Source: a virus. From it: DNA of 41,941 nt. The DNA is taken from IMG/VR virus record IMGVR_UViG_3300046453_000132, positions 1-41,941 of that record; one strand, given 5' to 3'. How positions within the stretch are numbered: the first letter of the stretch is position 1; each line of letters opens with the position of its first letter. Positions 1-6,527 of this stretch are shown piece after piece. The position numbers and the translations under genes were made by a program. A model generated the notes under the pieces. It searched no databases. It was given only the letters and a program-made list of their open reading frames with translations, and was not told the origin of the DNA.

Positions 1-22
1 TTAACGCGGGGTTCGGAAGGCC

Positions 23-106
23 TGGTGCGGGCGGCGGGACTCGAACCCGCACTGGAATCCCAAGCGGATTTTAAGTCCGCAGCGTCTACCATTCCGCCAC
101 GCCCGC
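23..106 (-). tRNA. tRNA-Leu (anticodon UAA), intact hybrid copy at attL
   Basis: On the minus strand the acceptor stem GCGGGCG (106-100) pairs with CGCCCGC. The anticodon loop is CTTAAAA, giving anticodon UAA. There is a long class II variable arm, a T-arm with loop TTCGAGT, and an encoded CCA at 25-23. The 3' half and CCA are host sequence. The 5' half lies in the att repeat, so everything upstream of 108, including the promoter, now comes from the phage. The gene is therefore a phage/host hybrid. Confidence 0.95.
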
Positions 107-108
107 AC
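65..108. other. attL core: 44-bp direct repeat with attR
   Basis: This block is identical to 41816-41859. It covers the tRNA-Leu from just before the 5' end through the D-arm and anticodon loop into the 3' side of the anticodon stem. Sequence diverges immediately outside it on both sides. The exact crossover point within the block cannot be fixed. Confidence 0.93.
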
Positions 109-132
109 ACCTAGAGAAACCGTGGTTTTCGC

Positions 133-161
133 GCTCTAGCCGTCTCCGTTCCGCAGTGCAA
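133..161 (-). promoter_or_regulatory. Phage-borne promoter now reading into tRNA-Leu
   Basis: On the minus strand a TTGCAC hexamer (161-156) is followed after exactly 17 nt by TAGAGC (138-133), about 30 nt before the mature tRNA 5' end. The sequence outside attR, which was upstream of the tRNA before integration, has TTGCAC, 17 nt, then TAGGTG (41899-41871). The shared ATTGCAC-N17-TAG layout in otherwise different sequence suggests that the phage supplies a replacement promoter. Function is inferred. Confidence 0.55.
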
Positions 162-178
162 TCCGATTGCGTTCCGCA
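147..178. repeat. attP-side direct repeats CGTTCCGCA, candidate integrase arm sites
   Basis: CGTTCCGCA occurs at 147-155 and 170-178, flanking the palindrome GCAATCCGATTGC (158-170). TTCCGCA recurs near attR at 41726-41732 and, inverted, at 41783-41789. Tyrosine integrases of temperate phages bind short arm-type repeats on both sides of the core, and this fits. The left pair also brackets the candidate -35 box of the phage-borne tRNA promoter. Confidence 0.5.
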
Positions 179-186
179 CTTTCCTG

Positions 187-1236
187 TCAGGCGTGCTGTT
201 CGACGCGGCGCATGGCCGCCTCGGCGTCGCGGCGCTGGCGGGCGTATTTTATGGCCATCTGATATGTCCGGTGGCCGATGATGCTGCTGATTTCGATGAC
301 CGAACAGCCGGCTTCCTCGAGCATCGCGGCGGCAGCGTAGCGCAGGCCGTGGAGCGAACGGTGCGGCATGCCGTCGATCTTGCGGACGGCTTGGTGGATT
401 TCGTAGCTGAGCGCGTCCGCCGTCATCGGTTTCCCCTTACGATCCCGGATGACGGTGCCGCCGAACTTGGTGCGGACCTTCTTGAGGTGCTTCGCCAGTT
501 CGGGGTGGGCAGGGATTGTCAAAGGCTCGGTGGTCTTGTTCTGGCGCACGCGCAAGGTAGTGCCTTGGACCGCCGTCCATTCCATGGTGACGAGGTCTTC
601 CCGCCGCTGGCCGGTGTAGAGGGCGAGCAGCACCACCGTCTTGAGCCATGGCTGGCAGTGCGCGAGGAACAAGCGAATTTCCTCGATCGACCACACCTCG
701 ATCGGCGTCGTCTTACCCTTGATGCGGCGGATGCCGGACGCTGGGTTGATGAAGGCCGCAGGTAGAAGGCTTTCTTCGTCCGCCCAGCTGTAGAGGCGGC
801 TGACCATCTGCTTCACCTTGTGCGCGGTGCGCGGCGAAAATTTCCGCGCGACGTCGTCGCGGACCACCTTCACGCTGGCGCGGTCTATGCAATCGAACCG
901 CTCGGGCCCGAGGATCGGGGCAAGACGGTCCACGATCGTGCCGCGATAATCGGCCTGCGTTTTCGGCGCGAGGGATTGGAACTCCGCGCTGGCGAGGAAG
1001 CGGCGGCACAGATAGTCGAAGCTGTGACGGTCGGCCTCCCGATCGGCCACAACTAGCGCACGCTGCTCGGCCTGCTTCATGAGAACGCCGTAGCGCGTGT
1101 GAAAATCGGGGTCGCCTGGCTGGCCTGGAAGCGCGGTGTCTATGCCGTCGCGGCGGAACCGCCAGTAATCACGCCATTTGCCTGAGGCCAGTTTCTTGCT
1201 GTTGCGGTAGACGTAGGACAGGTCAGTTTGGACCAT
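187..1236 (-). CDS. int: Tyrosine recombinase integrase
   Basis: This 349-residue protein catalyses integration and excision at the tRNA-Leu att site next to it. The C-terminal catalytic domain shows the family residues: Arg211 in TGQRREDL, His296 and Arg299 in HGLR, His322 in IGHRTY and the nucleophile Tyr331 in KYARQ. The N-terminal part (about residues 70-160) resembles a SAM-like core-binding domain. I chose the ATG at 1236 (MVQTDLSYVY) because GGAGACGCC precedes it. Longer in-frame starts would lie inside the upstream excisionase gene, which overlaps the chosen start by 14 nt. It is the last gene of the early operon, so it may be expressed on induction as well as on lysogenization. Confidence 0.95.
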   Translation of the reverse strand: MVQTDLSYVYRNSKKLASGKWRDYWRFRRDGIDTALPGQPGDPDFHTRYGVLMKQAEQRALVVADREADRHSFDYLCRRFLASAEFQSLAPKTQADYRGTIVDRLAPILGPERFDCIDRASVKVVRDDVARKFSPRTAHKVKQMVSRLYSWADEESLLPAAFINPASGIRRIKGKTTPIEVWSIEEIRLFLAHCQPWLKTVVLLALYTGQRREDLVTMEWTAVQGTTLRVRQNKTTEPLTIPAHPELAKHLKKVRTKFGGTVIRDRKGKPMTADALSYEIHQAVRKIDGMPHRSLHGLRYAAAAMLEEAGCSVIEISSIIGHRTYQMAIKYARQRRDAEAAMRRVEQHA

Positions 1237-1525
1237 TTGCAAGGCGTCTCCGCACGCGATCGGCAATCGAATCGGCTTCCGCTTGGCGTTGTAGCGGATC
1301 GAGGGGTTGAGGGTCAGTGTTGGCGGTGCCCAAAGCATCCGCCCAACGGTCGAGGTCCTGGCGGTCCCATACGGCGCAGCGGCCGATATGCTTGGACGAC
1401 GGGCCGTGCTCGCGCAGCATCGACGCGCTGATGCCGAGGTAGGCAGCAGCCATCCCCTCACGCATCAGGCGCGGCCAGTCGGGCAAAGCGCCGCGATCTA
1501 CTGGAAGGCGAGCGGGCGAGGTCAT
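1223..1525 (-). CDS. AlpA/MerR-type HTH protein, probable excisionase
   Basis: This is a protein of about 100 residues with a winged-helix DNA-binding segment of the AlpA/excisionase type (GMAAAYLGISASMLREHG, then a W.RQDLDRWAD end). The start at 1525 overlaps the stop of the upstream methyltransferase as ATGA, which favours it over the ATG 21 nt further upstream. It overlaps the start of int by 14 nt. Small HTH proteins next to int usually steer recombination toward excision and may also repress a promoter. That role is inferred from position and fold. Confidence 0.7.
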   Translation of the reverse strand: MTSPARLPVDRGALPDWPRLMREGMAAAYLGISASMLREHGPSSKHIGRCAVWDRQDLDRWADALGTANTDPQPLDPLQRQAEADSIADRVRRRLANGPN

Positions 1526-2340
1526 TGGGCTTGCTGATGTTCCCATGCCGCGGTGATTCGCTCGACCGCCGTGGCAAAGTGCTTCGGGTTCTTCTCGATG
1601 CCGGTGAATACCTTGCCCCGGCGGAGCGCGGCGACGCCGGTGCTGCCGGTGCCCATGAACGGGTCTATGATCGTGCGGCCGGACAGGTTGCGCATGATCT
1701 TGTCCATGACGTCGAGGGGCTTCACGGTCGGGTGGCCGAAGACCTTGGCCGGCATGGTCCCGGCGACGATCCAGCGGTGCATGTCGTGATGCTCGCCGAT
1801 GGGGTGATAGCCGTGGTTCCAGGCGTGGACGAAGGGCTCGACGTCGGCGAGGTAGTGCTTGTTGCGCATGGGGCTGGGGTTCTTCTTGATCCAGCCCAGC
1901 AGGCAGAAGCGCTGGTAGCGCCGGCCGACATAGTCGAGCAGCTGGGGCAGCTGGTCATTGTGGCAGAAAACCACGACCGCACCGGCGCGTAGCGGATTGA
2001 CGATCGACATGTCGAAGCCCTGGTCCAGCTCTTCCGCGACGATCATGTCCGCGCCTGTGCGGCTCTTGCGGAAGGCGCCGCCGCCCCGGTTGTCGAAACG
2101 ATAGGGCGGGTCCATGAACTCGGCGTCGAAGAACCCGAGCGACGGGCGCAGATGGTATGCGTCAGCATGGTAGAGGGTATGGGGGCCGATCTTGACGACG
2201 CCGACGTCGCCGCCGGGCGCGCCGGGGTCGTAGCCGATCGTCGCGGACTGCTCGGAGCGGCAATCGCAGAGATCGATGCGAAAGCCCGCGAAATCCTTGT
2301 AGCCGGTGCCGGCGCATTTTGTGCAAAGCAGCTGCATCAT
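1522..2340 (-). CDS. DNA N6-adenine/N4-cytosine methyltransferase (beta-type order)
   Basis: The 272-residue protein has DPPY (catalytic motif IV, about residues 77-80) followed far downstream by DPFMGTGSTG (AdoMet-binding motif I, about 226-235). This order is typical of beta-class amino-methyltransferases of the N6_N4_Mtase family. The first 30 residues hold a cysteine-rich ribbon (CTKCAGTG ... CDC), an uncommon N-terminal addition. The ATG at 2340 overlaps the stop of the upstream gene as ATGA. No restriction enzyme lies beside it, so it more likely protects phage DNA or modifies expression than forms a restriction-modification pair. The recognition site cannot be read from sequence. Confidence 0.88.
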   Translation of the reverse strand: MMQLLCTKCAGTGYKDFAGFRIDLCDCRSEQSATIGYDPGAPGGDVGVVKIGPHTLYHADAYHLRPSLGFFDAEFMDPPYRFDNRGGGAFRKSRTGADMIVAEELDQGFDMSIVNPLRAGAVVVFCHNDQLPQLLDYVGRRYQRFCLLGWIKKNPSPMRNKHYLADVEPFVHAWNHGYHPIGEHHDMHRWIVAGTMPAKVFGHPTVKPLDVMDKIMRNLSGRTIIDPFMGTGSTGVAALRRGKVFTGIEKNPKHFATAVERITAAWEHQQAQ

Positions 2341-3044
2341 GCGGCCAGCGCCTCCTGCGCGGGAAAGAGGTTCAACTGTTCTGGCTCGACATGGCCTGGC
2401 AGTAGCGCGCCCCACTGCGAAGCCATGGCGAGGGCGGGGCCCGGAAAGGTCTGGCTGCGCGCGCGGGCGCGATCGGCGGCGTGCTTGCCCCAGCCAGAAT
2501 GACGGTGGACGGCACTCCATGCCGTGTGCTCTGCGCTGCCGGGCTTCGGCGGCGTCAGGCGATCGGTGGCGCGCAACAGTGGTAGGCCGATCAGTTCCAG
2601 CCCGGTGGCCTTGAAGAACGGATCGCCGAACCACCACGGCTGGATGAACTGCACTTGGCCGCGCTGCGTGAGGCGGATGGCGTGCTTGTGCATGATCGGG
2701 TTTTCGATCGCTCGGCGTTTGATCTGTTTCGCGTTGCGAAGTGTGCGGTAGAAGGCCGCAGCCTCCTCCAATTCGGCCCAGCGCTTCGGATCGGGCCCGT
2801 TCTCCTCTCGGCCGTCGAGATAGAGCCATCGCACGCCGGAATTGCACAGCAGCGGGCACGGGGGATGCATGACCGTGAGTAAGTCCCATCCATCGTCGAG
2901 GTGGTCGCGCACGTCACCGCGTATGTGGCGATTGCTACCGTCATCTGCTGGCTCGAAGTCGCACGACCAGGCGTCGTGTCCGGCAGCAATAAAGGCACGC
3001 CGAACGACGCCTGAGCGCTCGCATGCAATCAAGACGCGGCCCAT
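2337..3044 (-). CDS. C5-cytosine-methyltransferase-like phage protein
   Basis: The 235-residue protein starts with RVLIACERSGVVRRAF, a Rossmann AdoMet-binding strand and loop of the kind in cytosine-5 methyltransferases. It then has HPPCPLLCNSG, which resembles the Pro-Cys catalytic loop. Such proteins are common in phages and are often annotated as DNA cytosine methyltransferase. They are shorter than true C5 enzymes and lack an obvious target-recognition domain, so catalysis is unproven. It starts at the TGATG junction with the upstream gene and is coupled to the second methyltransferase gene by ATGA. Confidence 0.65.
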   Translation of the reverse strand: MGRVLIACERSGVVRRAFIAAGHDAWSCDFEPADDGSNRHIRGDVRDHLDDGWDLLTVMHPPCPLLCNSGVRWLYLDGREENGPDPKRWAELEEAAAFYRTLRNAKQIKRRAIENPIMHKHAIRLTQRGQVQFIQPWWFGDPFFKATGLELIGLPLLRATDRLTPPKPGSAEHTAWSAVHRHSGWGKHAADRARARSQTFPGPALAMASQWGALLPGHVEPEQLNLFPAQEALAA

Positions 3045-3313
3045 CAGCAGGGCACCTGGCTGAAACGAATGCGGTGACGAGCGAGCATCTGCAGCGCGCC
3101 ATCGTTGTCCAAGATTTCGGACGTGGCCATGCGTGCCGCGCGCTTGGGCGAGTAGCCTTGCAGGACCAGGGCGCGCCCGAACTCGGCGCGGTCTTCGACC
3201 GTGACCGGCACCATCTGGGTGACGCGGGCGATTTCAAGCAATCCGCCAGCTGTAAGATCTAGGGTGAGTTCCGACAGGTCTTCGAAGAGATCGCGGAGTT
3301 CGTCCGTGGTCAT
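3044..3313 (-). CDS. Hypothetical acidic helical protein, 89 aa
   Basis: I do not recognise a family. The first 20 residues are acidic and probably helical (MTTDELRDLFEDLSELTLDL). The centre holds LQGYSPKRAARMA. No cysteine cluster or membrane segment is visible. The ATG at 3313 overlaps the stop of the upstream zinc-motif gene as ATGA, and its own stop shares a base with the next start (TGATG). It is therefore translated as part of the early operon. Confidence 0.65.
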   Translation of the reverse strand: MTTDELRDLFEDLSELTLDLTAGGLLEIARVTQMVPVTVEDRAEFGRALVLQGYSPKRAARMATSEILDNDGALQMLARHRIRFSQVPC

Positions 3314-3585
3314 GTTTCCGCTCCGAGAAAGGGAAAGAAGTGCCTGCAGCCGACGTCGCCGCGTGTAGCGCAGTGAGGGCAGGGGGCGGGGCTTTGGGCG
3401 CGGCGGGTGGGAACAGCCGAGAAGTTCGCGCGACGTTTCGCGTGGAAGGCGTTCGCCAGGCGGGCGGGGTCGAAGGCACGCGCCGGGAGGCGGGCTTCGC
3501 CCCGTGCGCGGCGGGCCCGCACGGCATCGAGGCTGGCGAGGAATTCCGAGACGGCTTCGTCGGCCGGGGTGATGGGTTCGATCAC
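3310..3585 (-). CDS. Hypothetical protein with C-terminal zinc-ribbon-like motif, 91 aa
   Basis: The start is a GTG at 3585, joined to the upstream ASCH gene by a GTGA overlap. The N-terminal half is rich in Arg and Ala. The C-terminal end has CPHC followed by C and H residues (ATRGDVGCRHF), which may bind zinc. No family is recognised. It belongs to the chain of small coupled early genes, so a role in host takeover or DNA metabolism is possible, but nothing in the sequence shows it. Confidence 0.6.
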   Translation of the reverse strand: MIEPITPADEAVSEFLASLDAVRARRARGEARLPARAFDPARLANAFHAKRRANFSAVPTRRAQSPAPCPHCATRGDVGCRHFFPFLGAET

Positions 3586-4103
3586 AGGGCGCCTCCGAGC
3601 AGATCGTCGGGGGTGGGCCAGTTCCAGAAGCCCTGCTTGCCGCGCATGGGGACGGGGAAGTCCCAGCGCTCGACCTCAAGCATGGGCCAGCCCCAGTTTG
3701 CCTTCTCGTCGCGGTCACTGTCGTTGACGCGCGGGACGCCGAACTCTTCCGCGATGTCGAACCCGTTGCGGGGCTCGCCGAGAATGGCGGTGCCCAGGCC
3801 TGCCGACGTCGGAAGCGGCCCTTCCTCGCCGGGTGACCAAGCGCGGGCGAGGATCGGGAGGGCCTTCTCCGGGGCGAGGCACGTCATGGCAGCGGCGATG
3901 CGATGCGGCTCGCCGAGATCCCGATCGCGCAGAGCGACGAACAGCTTCACCACTTCCGTCGCCGGGACCTTGGCGGCGCCGGCATGGATGACGATGCGCT
4001 GGCCGATCAGCGAGCGCGGTGCGCGCCAGCCCCGGAATTCGTAAGGCTTTGCCCCGGCGACGATTAGGGAGGCCCACGGCTGCCAGATGGTGAGGGCCTT
4101 CAT
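3582..4103 (-). CDS. ASCH domain protein
   Basis: The 173-residue protein begins MKALTIWQPWASLIVAGAKP followed by YEFRGW. This is the signature opening of ASCH domains, PUA-like beta-barrels thought to bind RNA or modified nucleotides. Later matches include IVIHAG and the aromatic end WNWPTP. Phages often carry ASCH genes in early operons, and a few family members have amidohydrolase activity on N4-acetylcytidine. Which function applies here is unknown. It is coupled by ATGA to the upstream gene and by GTGA to the downstream gene. Confidence 0.85.
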   Translation of the reverse strand: MKALTIWQPWASLIVAGAKPYEFRGWRAPRSLIGQRIVIHAGAAKVPATEVVKLFVALRDRDLGEPHRIAAAMTCLAPEKALPILARAWSPGEEGPLPTSAGLGTAILGEPRNGFDIAEEFGVPRVNDSDRDEKANWGWPMLEVERWDFPVPMRGKQGFWNWPTPDDLLGGAL

Positions 4104-4639
4104 ACCGCACCTCGGGCGTCGGTGGCGGCCGCCCGCGCCGCGCGCAGCTTACCGAAAGTGACGGTGATGCTGACGGTCTCTTCGTCAGGTAGGTTCCAGC
4201 TTTCACCGCAGAGGGTGGAAGGAAGGATGGCGTCAATGGCTTCAAGCAACTTGACGGTTTGTTCCTGTCGAGCCCGAGCCTCCCGCATCCATTCGCCGCA
4301 GTTTGTAGAGGCGCGGTGCAGAGCTTCCCTTAGATGACGCTGTCCGGCGCTATCGCTGTCGGGAAGCGCGACGACAATTGCCTCTGCCGCCCCCTGGGTC
4401 ACCGTGGCTGGCGCCGCCGGTTGCTGTTCGTAAGGTTTGCCGCAGAACGGGCAGAATGTCGGCGCCGCGATCACAGGTCCGACGCGCTTGCGGGTCTCGA
4501 GCTTGCTCGTGGAGATCTTGGGCCGTGCCGTCATGGGGCGGCCGTCACGATGGTAACAGAATGTGACGTCGATCTCGGTATTGTGGTCTTCAAGCTTCTT
4601 ATTGAATTCGCTGAGGCAGTTGCAGGATTGGTCGGTCAT
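4100..4639 (-). CDS. Hypothetical early protein with zinc ribbon, 179 aa
   Basis: I chose the ATG at 4639 because AGGAG lies about 11 nt upstream and no homology-like sequence precedes it. The protein has Cys residues near the N-terminus (SCNC) and a CPFCGKPY half-ribbon at about residues 63-70. A helical middle (RHLREALHRASTNCGEWMRE) may form a coiled coil. The 26-nt gap before it is one of the few breaks in the operon, so this gene may have independent ribosome entry. Function unknown. Confidence 0.6.
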   Translation of the reverse strand: MTDQSCNCLSEFNKKLEDHNTEIDVTFCYHRDGRPMTARPKISTSKLETRKRVGPVIAAPTFCPFCGKPYEQQPAAPATVTQGAAEAIVVALPDSDSAGQRHLREALHRASTNCGEWMREARARQEQTVKLLEAIDAILPSTLCGESWNLPDEETVSITVTFGKLRAARAAATDARGAV

Positions 4640-4665
4640 TTGCGGGGCACTCCTGGTTGAAAAGG

Positions 4666-4938
4666 TCAGCGCTCGCCGAGCAGGCGCTGGTTGAGTTCGA
4701 AGGCGCGCTGCGGCGTGACTGCAGGGCGGCGCGCGGGCGGCGGGAAGTTGGAGGCGATGTGTTCGGCGGCGCGGCGGCGCTCGCGGCGCCAGTCGGATTT
4801 GCGCCCGGCCTGGTGGGCACCGATGATCCCGGTGCGGATGTCGCCGGGGAGGGCGGCGAAGCACGCCTCGCACAGGCGCTGCCAGCGCTTGCGGAGGCGG
4901 GTGCAGCCGGGCACGTCGCAGTGGTGGGCCTTAGCCAT
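4666..4938 (-). CDS. Hypothetical small zinc-finger-like protein, 90 aa
   Basis: The N-terminus has CDVPGC and CEAC (Cys7, Cys12, Cys23, Cys26), a plausible zinc site. The rest is very basic (KSDWRRERRRAAEH), suggesting nucleic-acid contact. The start at 4938 lies 8 nt inside the end of the LexA-like gene. No family is recognised. Confidence 0.6.
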   Translation of the reverse strand: MAKAHHCDVPGCTRLRKRWQRLCEACFAALPGDIRTGIIGAHQAGRKSDWRRERRRAAEHIASNFPPPARRPAVTPQRAFELNQRLLGER

Positions 4939-5224
4939 GGGCAATCTCCGAAAGTGGCAGGCAGACCGCGTGAAGCGGTGCGCCGCCGATGTTGGGAATG
5001 GGTGGCGCATCGAGAATCGCGATCGACGCGGGGCGACCGGGGATGACGCGGACGAGCCCGCGATCCTGCAGGCCGTGAACGAGGCGGTGGACGCCCGACT
5101 TGGATGCAATCCCGAGGATCCGCGCACAGTGCTGGTAGGACGGGGTCTCGCCGTCGTGCGCGAGTTGGTAGCCATGGACGTACCGCAGCAGCGCGAGCTG
5201 GCGTTCGGAGGGCGACATGGTCAC
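4931..5224 (-). CDS. Stand-alone LexA-type winged-helix DNA-binding protein
   Basis: About 95-97 residues, matching the N-terminal DNA-binding domain of LexA (RQLALLRYVHGYQLAHDGETP, an IL G IASKSGVHR recognition helix region, then LVRVIPGRPASI). LexA itself continues into an S24 self-cleavage domain, but here the protein ends about 25 residues after the winged helix. A GTG at 5224 overlaps the upstream stop (GTGA), and an ATG at 5218 is the alternative start. It might repress phage or host SOS-type promoters without being cleavable. That is inference. Confidence 0.75.
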   Translation of the reverse strand: MTMSPSERQLALLRYVHGYQLAHDGETPSYQHCARILGIASKSGVHRLVHGLQDRGLVRVIPGRPASIAILDAPPIPNIGGAPLHAVCLPLSEIAHG

Positions 5225-5400
5225 GATCCCACCCGGAGCAGCTCGGCGGCGGCGATTTCTGCCTTGCGCAGGCCCATGTTCCACCAGATGTGCGACTGGC
5301 TTTCGCAGCGGTAAGGGTTGGTCGGCGCGGGGCCTCCCTTGAAGCGGGCTGCGATGACGGCTTCTCGCGCTTCGCGCTGTACGCGGGTGGCGACCGTCAT
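5221..5400 (-). CDS. Small RMF/CrpP-like protein, 59 aa
   Basis: The sequence AREAVIAARFKGG ... NPYRCES ... WWNMGLRKAE follows the pattern of ribosome modulation factor and CrpP-like proteins: helix, Gly, a CPY/NPY turn, then a W..G(W) helix. The same NPYRCE occurs in the gene at 39182, so the prophage carries two relatives. The ATG at 5400 overlaps the upstream stop (ATGA). RMF dimerizes 100S ribosomes in resting cells. A ribosome-directed role for this early phage protein is only a hypothesis. Confidence 0.5.
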   Translation of the reverse strand: MTVATRVQREAREAVIAARFKGGPAPTNPYRCESQSHIWWNMGLRKAEIAAAELLRVGS

Positions 5401-5603
5401 CGAGCAATCCACTTGGCTAGCTGGGCAACGATCACGACCGCGCCGAGGATCGACGCGGCGGCGATCAGCGTCGGCAGCACCTTGCGTTCGTAGATGCCGG
5501 CGAGGAGCGCGACGCGGCGCTGCAGTTCGGCAACCTCCGGGTCGACGAGCGCTACGACGGTCGTGGTGATGGCCTCGGGCCGGATGTTGGCGGCGGCGAT
5601 CAC
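5397..5603 (-). CDS. Small single-pass membrane protein, 68 aa
   Basis: It starts at a GTG (5603) overlapping the upstream stop (GTGA). The N-terminal half carries an amphipathic helix (PEVAELQRRVALLAGIYERK). A strongly hydrophobic stretch at about residues 43-62 (TLIAAASILGAVVIVAQLA) forms one transmembrane helix, followed by KWIAR. No family is recognised. It is an early gene, so unlike the holins at 21.5-21.9 kb it is unlikely to act in late lysis. Confidence 0.6.
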   Translation of the reverse strand: MIAAANIRPEAITTTVVALVDPEVAELQRRVALLAGIYERKVLPTLIAAASILGAVVIVAQLAKWIAR

Positions 5604-5803
5604 TGCAAGGGCTCCTGCGGGGCAGGCGCGCATTCGGCGCAGAACGCCTGCAAGTCCGCGCAGATTTCCACCGTGACCCAGCCCAGCGGCAAGATGGGGC
5701 GGGGACGATGCTCGACGGCTCCGCAGCCGGTGCACTGGAACGTGAAGGGAATATGCTTGCGTGCCGGCGGACGCGAGGACGCAGGGCGGGTCTGGATGCG
5801 CAT
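5600..5803 (-). CDS. Hypothetical CxxC zinc-ribbon protein, 67 aa
   Basis: Starts with ATG at 5803. Two CxxC knuckles, CTGC (about 24-27) and CAEC (about 55-58), spaced by 27 residues suggest a single zinc ribbon. No family recognised. It is one of several mini zinc proteins in this early operon. Confidence 0.6.
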   Translation of the reverse strand: MRIQTRPASSRPPARKHIPFTFQCTGCGAVEHRPRPILPLGWVTVEICADLQAFCAECAPAPQEPLQ

Positions 5804-5817
5804 GATGGGCTCCGGGA

Positions 5818-6009
5818 TCAGATCGAGGACCAGGACGACAGGGCGGCCGCCACCTCGGCACCGGCCCAGCCCAGCAGGGCGAGCCCGGCGCCGATCGCGG
5901 CAGCTAGGAAGACGATCAGCAGGACCGGCGATATGTCGGCGGCCGAGGGGTGGCGCGGTGCGCAGCCGGCGCACCGGCAGTAGGCGGCGTGGATAGGAGG
6001 CTTGGGCAT
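5818..6009 (-). CDS. Small membrane protein with N-terminal Cys cluster, 63 aa
   Basis: The N-terminus has CRCAGC (residues 11-16), then a long hydrophobic helix at about residues 28-48 (SPVLLIVFLAAAIGAGLALL) and a short polar end. The start shares a base with the upstream stop (TGATG). No family is recognised. Confidence 0.55.
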   Translation of the reverse strand: MPKPPIHAAYCRCAGCAPRHPSAADISPVLLIVFLAAAIGAGLALLGWAGAEVAAALSSWSSI

Positions 6010-6527
6010 CAGGCAGCGCTCCTGAGTTCGGCCGGGGCAGCGGCCACGGCGTTCTTGCGCGCAAGTTCGGCGCGGATCTGGTGGGTGACGGCGGCGTAGA
6101 AGTGGGTTTCGCGCTCGGGCTCGAGGTGCCAGCGCATCGCGAGGACATGCTGGGCCTGCAGGGCAAGCTCGCGGGAGAAGCCCCTGCGCTCGGTGGCGAT
6201 CTGGCCGATGGTGTCGAGACTGGCGTCGAGTGCGGCCTGACGTGCGGCGCTGGTGGACAGGCAAGCCCGCTCGCCCTCGCCGGTGACGATCCAGCGCCAG
6301 TCGGCGACGATCGCGGCGTAGACCGCCAGTTCGGCGTCAGCCGTGGGCTGGTCCATCTTCCCGGCGCGGACGAGATCGGGGAAGCGCTTCTGGCGCGCAG
6401 CCAGCATGCTTTCGGCCATGGCGAGCAGGTCCGGGTAATCCCCGGCCGCCCACGGGGGGCTCTCGATCGTGAGGCCGCGCCAGATGCCGACGGCGAAGCG
6501 GTCCATGAAGCTGCGGGGGCGGTTCAT
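6009..6527 (-). CDS. Hypothetical early protein, 172 aa
   Basis: I chose the ATG at 6527 because it overlaps the primase-helicase stop as ATGA. The product is helical and soluble-looking, with aromatic and acidic patches (IESPPWAAGDYPDLLAMAES, DWRWIVTGEGERA). There are no zinc, membrane or HTH signatures. No family is recognised. Its place directly after the primase-helicase hints at a replication accessory role, which is only positional evidence. Confidence 0.65.
   Translation of the reverse strand: MNRPRSFMDRFAVGIWRGLTIESPPWAAGDYPDLLAMAESMLAARQKRFPDLVRAGKMDQPTADAELAVYAAIVADWRWIVTGEGERACLSTSAARQAALDASLDTIGQIATERRGFSRELALQAQHVLAMRWHLEPERETHFYAAVTHQIRAELARKNAVAAAPAELRSAA

Noticed and set aside
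2341-2889. Longer 455-codon version of the amino-methyltransferase
   Set aside because: The extra N-terminal part is an alternative-frame reading of the C5-like gene. The ATGA-coupled start at 2340 is better.
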